Shown: piece after piece, positions 23,680 to 35,253 of the stretch | Layout: each line of letters begins with the position of its first letter | How positions within the stretch are numbered: the first letter of the stretch is position 1 | Assembly: GCA_946811695.1 (NCBI GenBank) | Contig: OX328127.1 | Location: 46,730,982 to 46,794,981 of the forward strand | DNA: 64,000 bases | From: Gonocerus acuteangulatus | Lineage: Eukaryota; Arthropoda; Insecta; Hemiptera; Coreidae | Reading direction: 5' to 3' | Made by a program: the position numbers and the translations under genes | Notes under the pieces: generated by a model | Databases searched by the model: none | The model's input: only the letters and a program-made list of their open reading frames with translations | Told to the model about the DNA's origin: nothing

Positions 23680-23917
23680 CATGGGCGTATATAAGGGGGG
23701 GCTGAGGGGGCTGGAGCCTTTTGTTTTTTTGAGAACATTTCATGTAAATAAAAATACTATAATAACGAAAAATGTCTTCTACATTTACCGTGGTCTACTA
23801 GGTGCCCAGAGGACCTTAAAACCAACCATTTTTACCTAAAATATTTAAAATTTTCCCTACGTCCCAAATGACTAGGTGCTCCCAGCCCCCCATAATTATT
23901 TTCTATATACGCTAGTG
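23680..23917. mobile_element. hAT-like MITE, GGGCGTATATA family, copy 1
   Basis: Starts CATGGGCGTATATAAGG, ends with the inverse of CACTAGCGTATATAG, and is flanked by gtgctaac at 23672-23679 and 23918-23925, a perfect 8-bp duplication fitting nTnnnnAn. The 238-bp interior has G-rich and C-rich blocks near the two ends and no coding capacity. A related copy lies at 52377-52636. The open frame at 23594-23839 crosses the boundary and is not a gene. Confidence 0.75.
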
Positions 23918-24119
23918 GTGCTAACACTAAAGTAGAACATGCAATAATTTTATGAAGGACTAGCACCTACTTAGCATATAGAAAAGCCTAAATAAATTAG
24001 AAACCAAATAAGTATTATTAAAATCTAATATTACGAATCTGTGACTGTTATGAACCCGTGGCCTCCCAAATGTGAGTCCTAGACGATTTTGACCTAACCT
24101 ATAACACCCCCCGTATCAA

Positions 24120-24595
24120 GACATACATGTATGCCAAGTTTGGTAAAAATCGGTCTAACGGTGTGGATTTTTAAAAAAAACCAAAAAACATACAGACAGC
24201 AGATGGTAGACATTTTTGACCTGGCCTAGGGATATCCCCTGATCAAGACCAACCTGTGTGCCCAGTTCATCAAAATCTGTGAAACGGTGTGGGTTTGTAT
24301 AAAGAACAAACATACAGACAGACAGATGGTAGCCGTTTTAACCTAGCCTATGGCAATCGCCGTATCAAGATCTACCTGTGTTCCAACTTAGGCCAAAATC
24401 GGACGAACGGTGTGGATTTGTATAAAGGACAAACACACAGACAGACAGCTGGTAGATTTTTTTGCCCTAGCCTAGGAGATTTCTCATATACCAATTTTGG
24501 TCAAAATCGGTCAAACGGTGTGGATTTGTATAAGGAACAAACAAACAAAGAAACAGACAGACAGACACGTGATTTTTATATACATAGATAGATTA
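24120..24595 (+). repeat. Tandem ~110-125-bp modules ending in cagacagaca
   Basis: Each module has a caagtttggtcaaaatcgg-like stretch, aacggtgtggatttgtataa, gaacaaacatacagacagac and a tggtagac...tgacctagcc stretch. Starts of gtggatttgt are at about 24164, 24289, 24412 and 24521. The same modules recur at 62010-62340. The open frame at 24289-24591 reads through them and is not a gene. Confidence 0.7.
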
Positions 24596-24690
24596 CACAC
24601 TGTCAGCCTTAAAATATACTCTAAGTTTCATAAAATTATTGCATTTTCTATTTTACTGTTAGCACCATGACGGCTCATCGTGAAAGTGAT

Positions 24691-26595
24691 TTACGGAAAG
24701 GAAATTTTGTTACGGGGGGACAAGAAGTTTTTCTGGTAGTAATAATTATTATTAATACCGGAAATAAATACATTTATATATTACGAAATTGCAATAAAAT
24801 ATAAAGCGAAGGATAAAGGATACATCAGTTTATAGTTATACATTCACATTATATTGTTATAAGAAAATGTGTGGTCTAATATAAGAAAGTTATTAATTAT
24901 GTGTAAATAAACAAAGCCCACGATTTTTCATAAATTTCTTTCATGCTCCTGAGTGTAATAGCCTCTTAGAGGCGGTAAATTGTTGGTAATTGTCGGATAA
25001 TGGAGCGAGAGGGTTTAGTGCTGACACATGTAGAGCCGGGAGAGAGTAGATTAAGTTTGGTGCCGCTACTATGATATCGAGGTGTCTACTAATAGGTGTA
25101 GTATCCTACATCTACGCTACATCTCCTATCCTAGCGGTCAGCAGCTGGCTATGCTCACCTGCTCTCATGTAACTCTCGGTAACCTGTGGTTAGCTTACAT
25201 TACTACACTTTTTATAAGATAGATTTACAAGCAATAACATTGCCTCGAGCAAGAACACGGTAATGTGATATGCTCCTAAATTGTTTTAATACCTACAGAT
25301 TTTAACCGCTGTTTGAGATGAAGTATTATCTGTTCAATCGTTTTCATGTAAATATTTATTAATATTTTTTATAGCTTTAAATCGATGCATATGTTCGGTA
25401 ATACTTATTTTATTTTATGGTGCAAATACTCTTTACTGATTTACTTCTATGATAGCAAAAAATTAGAATCAATGAGTTATATTTTAGAAAGGAAAGACGA
25501 AAGCATTCTGTTTCAACAATATTTTTATGAATTAAAGTGACATTGTTTTATGTTTCTTATTTTATGTGGATAAATGTAGGTAATGTCAAAGAAACTTTAG
25601 TCCTTTATAAAACAAAGTTTTTTGCTTAGATGAAAAAGGAAAACGGTACACATTTTTTTTTCTGTAAATTTTGGACTAGATATACTAGTAAAATAATCCA
25701 GAAAATCACTCAGAAAATAATTCAGAAAGTATATTCACTCATTGTTAGCTTCTAATTCTACGAGTTAACATATAAACGATGTCAGTGAAAATATGTATGA
25801 CAATAAATGTCTTTCCCCTATCTATCAACAGAGTTAGTTTCCTAATTACGTGCAATTGTAAGTAAATAAGGATTATTCATCAATATCACAATATCAACTT
25901 GGTAAGATAGTGTACGCCTTCCCAGAGAAAAAAAAGTATATTTGTACATCAGGCAAGAAAAAATACACTTGTTTTTACACCAGAAATATTACTTCAATAA
26001 CAACATCTGATGGCAACGTTTTCAAGGCACATAAAAAATATTTAGATCAGTAAAAACGTGACTATGAAAAGTACGTGTACGGATTTATGTACAATATAAA
26101 GTTGTCCAGGGTATTTATATTTTGAGAGTAAAGTATGTAATTTCCAAACTGTGCATATACTTTTTTACATATACTCCCTTAACGATTCGGAACGTAAACT
26201 TTCAAAGTAATTTTGAAGGATTGATATAAAACTTCACTTTGGTAAAATACAGTTTTTTGGATAACGACCATGAAAAGTATTATTTATAAATAACAGACAT
26301 GGCTCAATTATAAATAACAGACATTAGAGTATACTTTTTAACCGCAGTTCTACTTTTCTAGGAGCATAAATGGAACAATATACAAATACATAATATTTGT
26401 GGAGTCTATTTGCATCACATAAAGTTAACAATGTAACAAGTTACACATATTTGTGTATGCCTGTATAGAGGCTGAGAGGAGGTCGACAGTGGAGCTATCT
26501 GCTGACACGATGAAAGACCGGCAAGACAATTGAAGGGTATAAGAGAGCTTATTACCGTCGGGTCAGTGGCCCCGCTAATCCCTGTCCCCTCCTCC
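24691..26595. other. Unassigned stretch
   Basis: About 1.9 kb of AT-rich sequence with no recognisable coding, RNA or repeat content. Confidence 0.45.
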
Positions 26596-26599
26596 TAAT

Positions 26600-27085
26600 A
26601 CCTACTCGCTCAGTGTGCAGCACTACACCTACTCGCTCAGTGTGGAGCACTACAACTACTCGTTCAGTGTGCAGCACTACACCTACTCGCTCAGTGTGCA
26701 GCACTACACCTACTCGTTCAGTGTGCAGCACTACACCTACTCGTTCAGTGTGCAGCACTACACCTACTCGCTCAGTGTGGAGCACTACAACTACTCGTTC
26801 AGTGTGCAGCACTACACCTACTCGTTCAGTGTGCAGCACTACACCTACTCGCTCAGTGTGGAACACTACACCTACTCGTTCAGTGTGCAGCACTACACTT
26901 ACTCGTTCAGTGTGCAGAACTACACTTACTCGTTCAGTGTGCAGCACTACACCTACTCGCTCAGTGTGCAGCACTACACCTACTCGTTCAGTGTGCAGCA
27001 CTACACCTACTCGTTCAGTGTGCAGCACTACACCTACTCGCTCAGTGTGCAGCACCACAATTACTCTTTCAGTGTGCGGCACTAC
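26600..27085. repeat. 27-bp minisatellite, about 18 copies
   Basis: The unit is cagtgtgcagcactacacct + actcgtt, with recurrent variants gcag/ggag, acacc/acaac and cgtt/cgct. Because 27 is a multiple of three and the unit has few stops, both strands stay open (HTERVGVVL nonapeptide on minus; STTPTRSVC or QHYTYSFSV on plus). Nothing supports translation. Confidence 0.95.
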
Positions 27086-27109
27086 ACTTTAGGCTGTACT
27101 TCTTTTTAG

Positions 27110-27918
27110 GCTCTTGAAGAGGCATCTAGAGATACAAAACATTAGAACCGTTTTAATAAGTTTCGGTTGGATTGTCAACGTTAATTGCTCTCAAATTACC
27201 ATCTATCCTGAATAGAGGCTTTCTTAGTAGACATTTAAAAAACAAAAACATGCTTTATCGTTATGATAGTTCTAAATTCTGGGCACTACAGTGTTTTCTT
27301 TCTTGGCATCAAGGAGTGCCTGATCCTGAGTCGATCCAGGAATACTACTCTGTAGTCCTCCAGGGCACAGGAAAGGCGTTAATCTCTATTAATTTGTTGT
27401 TCCTGATACTATACCACTAGAGGGCCAGGCTGTTTTATTTTCACATTTAATACGAGCTATGAGACCGTCGATTATTCTTCATTGAATGCCAAGCCTTGAG
27501 CGGTTACGAGAAAAATAAGTTCCTTCAACTTCGGAAGCAGAATAAGCCCCCAAAAATATCCAGAAAATATATAATATTTTAGTATATAATTCGAAAATCT
27601 ACAAGTAAAGTGGTAATGAATGTATAATGTAGGGTTATATAAATGAAAGGCAGCAAATAGCCTTATCATGATAACGGCCACTGATAGTCGAGTAGATTGC
27701 TGAATCGTCAACAGGTGGCATTGATAAAATCAAACACGAGAATTGGGTCAGAAGTTCATTGGTGTATTCTTTCCCCATTATCTCGGGATTCCCAGCAATA
27801 ATGGCCGATGTAAACATTATTTATGTCAGACCCGTTTGAGTCCTGTTCAAGGAGATATTTCCTAATTATTAGTAGTATTAGCTTAGATTGTCGATTGTAG
27901 TTTTGTGGGTAAAGGAAT
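27110..27918. other. Unassigned stretch
   Basis: No recognised content. The plus frame at 27172-27420 is open for 82 codons but matches no family I know. Confidence 0.4.
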
Positions 27919-27922
27919 TTAA

Positions 27923-29423
27923 CCCTCCAAAGCCCCCCATGACTATTCTATTTATTTTTATAATTTTTTTTTTTTTTTTGCATAATTGGGTTAATATGAA
28001 GTCAATTGAAGTAACTTTTAAAAAAATTTTGTTATAAAACTGTTAATGTGTAAAATAACATATGGTCCCCTAGAGGGGACCTTGGGCACTGGGTGTACTA
28101 GTATCTAAATCTGGTGTCTTTTAAACATTCATTACATTTCATGAACAGATATTTATTATACTGCAAGTAAATAATAATAAAATGCATAAGTACATGATTA
28201 GTTGCCTATGATAAATATTGGTTTTAGGAAAAATTATTTATTCTGTGAAAATCGAAATAACAATGCGAATAAAGCCCTATATTGCAGCAGTCACTCATGA
28301 GTCTTACAATTCTTACATTGTGATTTTCTCGAATAATTTCGGGGCAGCCAGTGTTTGGTATATTTAATTTTTGAAAGAGGTCTATGGTACTAAAAAATTG
28401 TCCACATATAGGCTGTAAGGCCCAAATCCGTGGGGTGACAGGGAAGACAACTCAAGTGCTACAGATCCACCGAAGCGGTAACTATTCTTCAAGGGCATTC
28501 TAGCCACCCTGATAAGAAAAAAATTTATAAACAAACCTTGTGGGCTTGCCATGGCGAGATGCTGCTTACAGTTATTTTTGAGTTTCAAAAAATCCATTGG
28601 AACTTATACTTTCTTCTCCAAACATCCTTTCAAACATATTAAATTGAAGATAAGTTAGTGGAATTTCTGAATAATCTTTCTGTATAACCTTCATTCCCAT
28701 CTCTATTTGAAAATTTACATTCCTCTTCAAGCCAATCAATTCTGCATTTATAAGATTTTTCGTGCCTTTAGTTACTATAGATTTATTAGACATAGTTTTT
28801 TTTTACTGACCGTTTTTTCTTTGTCGTCGGCGTTTTTTATTCCTTATTTATTTATATCAGTTTTATTTTTTATTTATTTATTTATATCATTTAAAACATG
28901 TAATAATTAAAATTATTTTGATAAACTGACATTATCTCATTTTATTTTGTGAAATAAAGTCAATTATTTAAAATATTTGAAGGTAGTTATTTTATTGCCA
29001 CTAATAAACAAATCAGAATTGATGAAGCCCCAGTGCCCAAGGTCCCCTAAGGTGGACCTCTGAATTCAAAGAATATTTATGAACAGGGATTTAATCAAAT
29101 TCTCTCAAACTTTATTTTATTTGATAAAAAAAATGTCCAGTAAATGATTTATACAGAAAGAAGTATAAAACTTAACCATTTTTTAGCCATAACAATGAAA
29201 AATGCAATGAAGTTTCTAACCGGTTGTTATTTTGATTGTTGCAGCAACTTCAAATCCAATTACCTTTGTTATCTGTAACACTGGAATGTTATAAATTTTC
29301 AGTAATGTAAATCAATCCCTTATTTAACCATAGCAGTACAAATCCTAGATCCCAACTTCTCGGAAAACTTTTAAACTAATGTGAAAAAGTGGTCCCCTGT
29401 AGCGGACCTTGGGCGTTGGAGGG
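27923..29423 (-). mobile_element. piggyBac DNA transposon relic
   Basis: The element starts CCCTCCAAAGCCC and ends with the inverse of CCCTCCAACGCCC. TTAA flanks it on both sides (27919-27922 and 29424-29427), the defining target of piggyBac. Subterminal repeats of the type ggtcccctNNNggggacc...ttgggca lie at about 28067-28096, 29027-29058 (inverted) and 29390-29412, a candidate set of transposase binding sites. Transposase fragments are on the minus strand. At 1501 bp it is shorter than active members. Confidence 0.82.
28270..28793 (-). pseudogene. piggyBac transposase fragments
   Basis: The clearest part (minus frame ending 28382) reads FGGSVALELSSLSP, then PYSLYVDNF, matching the piggyBac block where a G.S.V.L.L stretch precedes Y.DNFFTS. 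Here the tail is FLVP and a stop. Past the stop another frame continues DLFQKLNIPNTGCPEIIREN, like the following LL..L...G..TGT+REN segment. The upstream frame (28793-28572) is a plausible but weak N-terminal part (LTYLQFNMFERMF). Frames do not join and the full catalytic triad is not present. The surrounding TTAA ends strengthen the call. Confidence 0.6.
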
Positions 29424-29427
29424 TTAA

Positions 29428-29529
29428 CTAGATAGAAATCCTAACGGGTCAGTTATTCCTCTCCACATAACTCTTATGAAGGGTTAAAACTTATAATATA
29501 TATAACCAATAAAAAATAATTTTCACATA
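29428..29529. other. Spacer between piggyBac and LINE relics
   Basis: AT-rich, nothing recognised. Confidence 0.4.
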
Positions 29530-30230
29530 ATTTAATTATTTTATTCATTTATTATTGAGAGTTTACAACGTGGCGATTTGCTCTTTATGCCAGAGTGTGG
29601 ACAAAGCTAACAATTATGTAGCATCATATAAACATGAATAATACAACAATATAAACAAGAAAAACAATGTGCAATGCGGAGGATAATTTATTAAAATCGT
29701 AAATATATTAATAATTTTTTCATAAAAAGATAATGATAAAATAAAAAAAAGTGCCATGAAAATTAAATTGTTGCCTTTTAAATAAGTTTTAATTTATTTT
29801 TAAGTTTCAGATATTTTAGTGTATTGTAGATGTGTGTGCGAAAAATTCTATTAAATCATTTGGTAAGGCAATGTCTTCTCTTTCTCTGCAATTTGTAAGA
29901 ATGTGTTTAACTGTTAGTGGAATTCAACTTTTATCTAAAAATAATGTGTTATTAAAACTATTATTATGATTCATTATGACCAATAAACAAAAATATGAAC
30001 TTATCTTGTAAGTATTAGGTAGGATATTGTACACCGAAACTCCACAAGAAAATTGATTAATAAAATAATAATATTGCCAAGTGCTTGATACAAATTCAAT
30101 TAAAGATTGAATATTCATGTTTATTTTGTAGTTAAATAAATTAATCAGGAATGCAGGATACACTTCCCTCCTTCTGAGAAATATGCTTAGCTACGAAGCT
30201 TTTGTCTTAACATAATGTGAAAATGAATCA
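29530..30230 (-). pseudogene. LINE 3' end relic (C-terminal domain and 3' UTR)
   Basis: On the minus strand the reading LRRREVYPAFLINLF at about 30190-30130 matches the RREEV..LRIGH block. IPLTVKHILTNCREREDIALP at about 29935-29865, after a stop, matches LTIKHLLTEC. The middle is scrambled or replaced. A tcgccacgttgtaaac stretch and AATAAATGAATAAA near 29530-29570 parallel the 3' UTR and tail of the LINE at 15275-15325. Confidence 0.6.
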
Positions 30231-30239
30231 ACCGAGTTG

Positions 30240-30734
30240 AGGCCAATCTTGAGACAGGAAAATATAACTTATTATTTCGTATTTTGCTGGATGGTCAATT
30301 ATGTATAGTGTGCTTGATTTCTGGAAGCTAATTGTCAGTCCCGTTAAATCAGGATTCTTGGCATTAATCGGTTATAAGATTCTTCTATCGGAAGTGAGGC
30401 CTGAAGTCCGATGTTTTAGTATTTGTAAGCGGTCGAGGATCGGCGGATCCACTAAAGAGCAGCCCGTAAGGTTGCCTACCTGATTTGAGGGGTAGAAAGT
30501 ATAAGAAGCACGTGTAGACAGCACGAGCCTAACAGCTGGAGCAGCTGGAAGAGCTCAGCTGAAGTCTGGTCTGCAGATGACACCGACATCAGCTGCAACT
30601 CTCTGGGCCAACGCCCTCGTAGGCCCTCAGGGTCGTCTGGGATCCCTCGCCTTGTCCTCCTAGTTGTCGGCCCACCTTTCATTTACAACAAGTAGTATTT
30701 CACCTTCCTTCTTGAAACATTTTAAACCTTCCCA

Positions 30735-30789
<55 letters not shown>

Positions 30790-31130
30790 AGAATTTTTAT
30801 GTATGCCTATTGGCCTGTAGAATGACAAATAATATCATCTTGATGGTTGTAGTTTTAGTCACGTAAGACATATGAAAGAATGGACTAAATATGAGAAATA
30901 GAACAACTTTCACGGGACTGGAAGATGTATTTACCAGGATTAGATTTGAACAATGCTTACTGATTCACATTTTCATTAGATGATAACCCTATATTTCTCA
31001 ATGTATTTTACGAGGAAGAAGTTCAAATTGCATTAATTACACCTTATTCCTTGAATAGCCTAATACATATTTCGCTCTAGATATTTCAAGTCGCCATGCC
31101 GCCTCTTCAGGACCACTGAAACTACAACTC
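30240..31130. other. Unassigned stretch with a TA tract
   Basis: Holds (TA)n at 30739-30786. Short open frames at 30301-30483 (+) and 30476-30682 (-) are not recognisable. Confidence 0.4.
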
Positions 31131-31139
31131 ACAACCTGA

Positions 31140-31320
31140 ACCTCAGATAACCTGCCGCAAGGGGGGAGGGTCACCTCTAGACTGATTCACGGTTATGTCG
31201 CGCATAAGACAAAGAAACCAAGGAAGACGCTGCAATGAGGAACTCACAGTGAAAGACACATTGAACGAATGTAAACTGAGAGACGACTTGCAAATCCCAC
31301 ACAATTATTTAATCATGTTA
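31140..31320 (+). pseudogene. LINE C-terminal scrap
   Basis: RLIHGYVAHK at about 31178-31207 matches the LRIGHSRLTH position of the LINE C-terminal domain. Past a shift, ELTVKDTLNECKLRDDL (about 31231-31281) matches LTIKHLLTEC. No CxxC pair survives. Confidence 0.5.
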
Positions 31321-31774
31321 CATTTTATGTCATACTTAAGTTAACTTCTAATTTCTTATTAACAGAGAAAATGTTGTGATCTTTCCCTGTGTAAAGGTCG
31401 TAGCGAAGCTGGTGCACCCTCCTGATGGACTGCCTATTAATTTGACAAACGCCCTCATGATTGCTAATACAACCTCATATTGGCACGCCCCTCAATACAA
31501 ATGATATAAACGTCTCTACTAATAAAAGAGAGTTTCGTCTCAAATAAAAGAGAGTTCTGCCTCTACTAAAAAAGAGTCCCGGAAACTGTTTGGACGTTTG
31601 AATGTATCGAAATGAAAAGCTGAATATAATCAAACAACAGTTGATAGAGGCACAGATCAAAAGAAGAGGTACAGATGAAGAATTAGAAAAAAAAAAAAAA
31701 AAAAATGATTACCTTAGAGTGTAAGTAGAACGTAGCCATTCGAAAGATATCGAAATTGACTACAAAAACATGCG
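31321..31774. other. Unassigned stretch with a short tandem repeat
   Basis: Three imperfect copies of an actaataaaagagagtt-like word occupy about 31516-31578, and a poly(A) run of about 20 bp starts at 31687. Otherwise nothing recognised. Confidence 0.4.
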
Positions 31775-31819
31775 CGGCTGAAATCGCCCTTGCGATTTTC
31801 GGTAGGGCGATCACAGCCG
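31775..31819. other. Strong hairpin
   Basis: cggctgaaatcgccct (31775-31790) pairs with agggcgatcacagccg (31804-31819), 14 of 16 bases, over a 13-nt loop. The GC-rich stem stands out from its AT-rich surroundings. Confidence 0.5.
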
Positions 31820-32381
31820 GAGAGGTCGGTGCTTACAGTTTTAGAACTGTTCCTATGAACTGTTTTTGGTCAACATTTTCCTTAAGTTTTTATTGTTTGT
31901 TGACTTTTTTTAGCCGCGTTTAGCAGGAATATACATTTTTCAGCAAAAATCAAAGTTAGTAAATGAAAAACGTGTTTGTATTATTTGCTTTTATTGATGC
32001 TTTACGAGGAGACGTTTTCTGATGTTGGTTGTACTGAATTTAACGTCTTCGTGTCCACTCTCAATGTGATGTGTTTAGTATTATTTTGCAACTTGTGTGA
32101 ACGCGAGAACCGTTTGAATACGAACTGATAGATCTCTTAATATTAACCAAAAGTTAATGCGAACAAAGCTGTCTGGACAGCATTTTATAGACCTAAATGT
32201 TAGAGGATAAATAATAATTAATTTCGAGGAACTTTCCTTATTACTTATTACAACACAGAACCGACATATAAAAAATAAACAGCAACTTCTCTTGGTTTGA
32301 GTGAATTGAGGAAATCCACGCATAAACAAACGAATTTAAGTCAACGGATTAGAAATCTCATTCAAGTTTAAACAAATTTAA
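31820..32381. other. Unassigned stretch
   Basis: No recognised content. The minus open frame at 32081-32329 shows no family features. Confidence 0.4.
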
Positions 32382-32391
32382 ATTATTCCGG

Positions 32392-32611
32392 GGGAGGCCC
32401 GGTGGCCGTGAGTGTTAAGGCGTGAGAACTTAACATTCCGTGCCACGGGTAGTGGGTCCGATTCCCACTATGGGGTGCTGGCTTTTCTTTAGAAAAAAGA
32501 AAAGGTATCAACCCTATCCTGGCTAGAATAGGGTGGCAACCTATAGATAACCCGTCCTAAAATTTTAAGGTTAATAATAATGGACGTTAAAATTGAAATA
32601 AATAAATAAAT
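32392..32611 (+). mobile_element. tRNA-derived SINE, complete, AATA tail
   Basis: Head gggaggcccggtggccgtgag holds box A, gtgggtccgattcccac holds box B, and the body continues through ggctagaatagggtggcaac to a tail ending aataaataaataaat. Perfect 10-bp target duplications attattccgg lie at 32382-32391 and 32612-32621. Two related copies are at 42502-42659 (-) and 63598-63775 (+). The head resembles a Leu/Ser tRNA. Confidence 0.88.
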
Positions 32612-32621
32612 ATTATTCCGG

Positions 32622-34110
32622 TATTTTATAGCGATACAAATATATGTTAAATGTTTACAATGGCTAACCAGTTGCGTATTTAGGTTAGCGTGCACCGTGT
32701 TGAAGGTCTTTATTATGAGTGGTAAATTTTCTAGTTAAGGAGAGGTCAGACTTATTTGACCCGAGAGTGTTTTTCTGTAATTAACTACACTTCCTCATTA
32801 TCTTACTAGAGGCCTTTAGCAGTGCCTCCATTAACGCCAGGTTTTTTATACACTTTTTATGCAATAATACTTGTGTTCTTTGTTCTTCTTCCTCAACTCT
32901 CAGGCCATTTAACTCTTTGTTTACAGATCCGCAAAAAGAATTGCTGCGGATTTGGGCCAATCTAATTTAATTTAATAGATGTAAATTTAGATCATTTGTT
33001 ATTGCCTAGAAATGATAATATAACTTACTGTTTACAACTAGCTACACCGTCTTGTAATAAAGAAATTTCACAGATTACAGGCCAAGAAACATCTTGTAAG
33101 GACTGGCTTACTCAATAAAGGCTGAGTGAGGTCACAATTAAATGACAACAAGCTTCGAGAGATAAGGTTCAGTCATAAGATAATAGCTCCAGCTATCAAC
33201 AAGACTTCGAATAGTACATATTTTTTTGTATCATTTTTGTCGGCAGCTTAAGATGCACTTAGAAATTACAAATTTCTTGAGGAAAGTGATGATTGTAAAG
33301 TAAAACAACCTACCAAATTTCGTTTAAATCGGTTTGATAGTTCTTTCATAATAAATTCGTAATTAAGTTGTAAGCGAAAAAAATGATAATTTATCAATTT
33401 TTTGCAAAATCCAGACGAAATGCTTTACATATGTGAAATATATTTTTTTAAACATTTTACAGATTGAAAATTGGTTAATTTAGATGGATTTCCGCAAAAA
33501 TTAGCTTTTCGCCTCTCAATATAGCTATGTTTCTACAGATATCTTCTACCTGGAATATATTTATTATCTGCAAAAATCTAAAAACTTTAGCGTACCACAC
33601 GACATGCATGAACTGTTGACGTATATTAGCCCACACATAGAGACTATCTTACAATTTTTGATTACAAACTTATTCGGTCACATATAAAGAATACAACATA
33701 TTGTTTTTTTCAGTATAAATATGCTTTAGCGATGACTAAACTGGAAAAAAAAAACGTTACAAAAAAAGTGCCACAAGAAAAGTGTCGCCTGCGTGCAGTG
33801 GCCATGTACGAAAAATAAGACTGTATGTTATACAGTACATTACATAGGTTTGTCGGGTGGACCTAAAGCATATTTATGATCCTGAATTTGAGCAGAACGC
33901 CTTAAACGAAATTTTTAACAGAAAATGTATGGGTACAAAAAATGGGAAAACAGCCAATTTTCATTTTTAATTATATTTTCCTTCCTTTATTTTATGTTTT
34001 TAGAGTTTGTTTTTGTTTTTTTCATTACTTTTTAAATTATTTGACTGAACATTTATATTATTACTTCTTTACTTTTAAACGACTTGAACCTTCGAATTTT
34101 TGCTTGCATA
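32622..34110. other. Unassigned stretch
   Basis: About 1.5 kb with no recognised content. The open frame at 33942-34139 is Phe/Leu/Tyr-rich, runs into a poly(T) tract and is probably low-complexity read-through. Confidence 0.4.
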
Positions 34111-34116
34111 ATTTAA

Positions 34117-34175
34117 GTTTTTTTTTTTTTTTGGTTTAACACGTCAACCTTTGAGGCCATTAACGCCATATACAA
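34117..34175 (-). repeat. 5'-truncated SINE tail
   Basis: A poly(T) run (about 34118-34132) followed by a ttgaggccattaacgcc stretch is the inverted tail of the poly(A) SINE family. It ends just before the phospholipase relic. Confidence 0.5.
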
Positions 34176-34204
34176 TAGGTTTAATAGAGAAAATCTAGAC
34201 TCCA

Positions 34205-34439
34205 AATAAATATATTGGACCAGGTACAAACAATTTTGAAGAAGAACCTATAGACGAGGACGATCGTATTGCTCAGTTACACGATTTGGATTATTTAGCT
34301 GCTTACAACTGAGGACATCCGATCTGCCGATCGTCGTGCTATAAGAAGTTTTGGTGCTGATTTCGTGTCTACAGGTAATTGGCACTCAGCTCTAGGTGCT
34401 CTAGGTCTTAGCAGACTATTAAAATCAAATAAATTATAG
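34205..34439 (+). pseudogene. Parvovirus-type phospholipase A2 domain relic (possible endogenous viral element)
   Basis: The frame from 34211 carries the calcium-loop motif YIGPG and, about 25 residues on, the catalytic HDxxY motif; it ends at a TGA at 34310-34312. The reading frame shifts by one and goes on in the frame of 34311-34439, ending at TAG, with residues that continue the same domain. This PLA2 fold is known from the unique N-terminal region of parvovirus/densovirus capsid proteins, where it acts during entry. Similar domains may also occur in other arthropod elements. No capsid body, NS1 helicase or terminal repeats are visible. The single frameshift and isolated context make it a dead fragment. 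Its source, viral or other mobile DNA, is inferred. Confidence 0.65.
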
Positions 34440-35252
34440 TGAGGTATGCACGATTTTCTGTCAAAACAAGTTGAAATTCATGTATTTTTAAGTTTAAGCC
34501 ACATAAAGAAAGTAACTGGTGCCTTGCATGTTCAGCTCATAAAAATTACCTATTTGGAACGTTATGAGCCTGAGGGAGGGAAAGAGGAAGAACTTGAAGA
34601 GAAATAGATGCGAGAGAAGAAGAGAGGTGGGGATGCAGTTCTCCTTGGTGCAGCTGCCTGCATCTATTGCACAGGGGCTATGTCCCCTACAAGGTTAGCC
34701 ACCTTTACACTTATCTTTCAGCAACAATTCAAATATTTACAATGGCATCTTGTCTTAATGTGAGATTCTCATTCAAAACGAGAAACATTTTTAAAAATAT
34801 ATATACATATATTTTTTTTAAGTTCCAATGCCTCTGGTAAAAAATCATAAAAAATGTATATGCTACACCTGGTGGGAAGATAAGTTAATTTTGTATATTT
34901 ATAATAAACTAAAGGGAAGTCAATTCAATGAACAACAGAATGCCAAACTGTTAAATGTGGTTTGCGACATTATCACCATCTGAATTATCTGTTTAAGCGC
35001 CGCAAAACCATCCGTCTGTTAAACGGTAAAATATTTGGACTAATATACGTTGAAAATGATATATCAGAAGACTGTTTAAATTAAATCTTATAACCGAGAG
35101 CTGGTTATACAATTTTGGTAAAAAGGAAGTTCCCGCCAAGTGAACTGTTTCTACCAAGGGTCGAAAATATTTGTTAATTTTTATTTTAAAAATGTATTTA
35201 CTAAACGTTACTTTTATTTTCATTTTGAACAAGTAAAAATACTTATATTGTA
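34440..35252. other. Unassigned stretch after the PLA2 relic
   Basis: I looked for further viral or element genes and saw none. The minus frame at 34993-35232 shows no family features. Confidence 0.4.
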
Positions 35253-35253
35253 C

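Larger units (their letters stand above)
23640..24690. repeat. Inverted-repeat element disrupted by a MITE
   Basis: Without the MITE (23680-23917), the left arm reads ggtgctaacactaaagtagaacatgcaataattttatgaa. It pairs with the inverted right arm at about 24625-24672 (ttcataaaattattgca...gttagcacc). Between the arms lies a cluster of ~110-125-bp modules (24120-24590). Outer boundaries are uncertain. Confidence 0.5.

Noticed and set aside
26552..27109. Three overlapping open frames of 159-176 codons
   Set aside because: All are readings of the same 27-bp minisatellite on both strands.
34440..35252. Further densovirus genes next to the PLA2 relic
   Set aside because: No helicase, capsid motif or terminal hairpin was visible in any frame.
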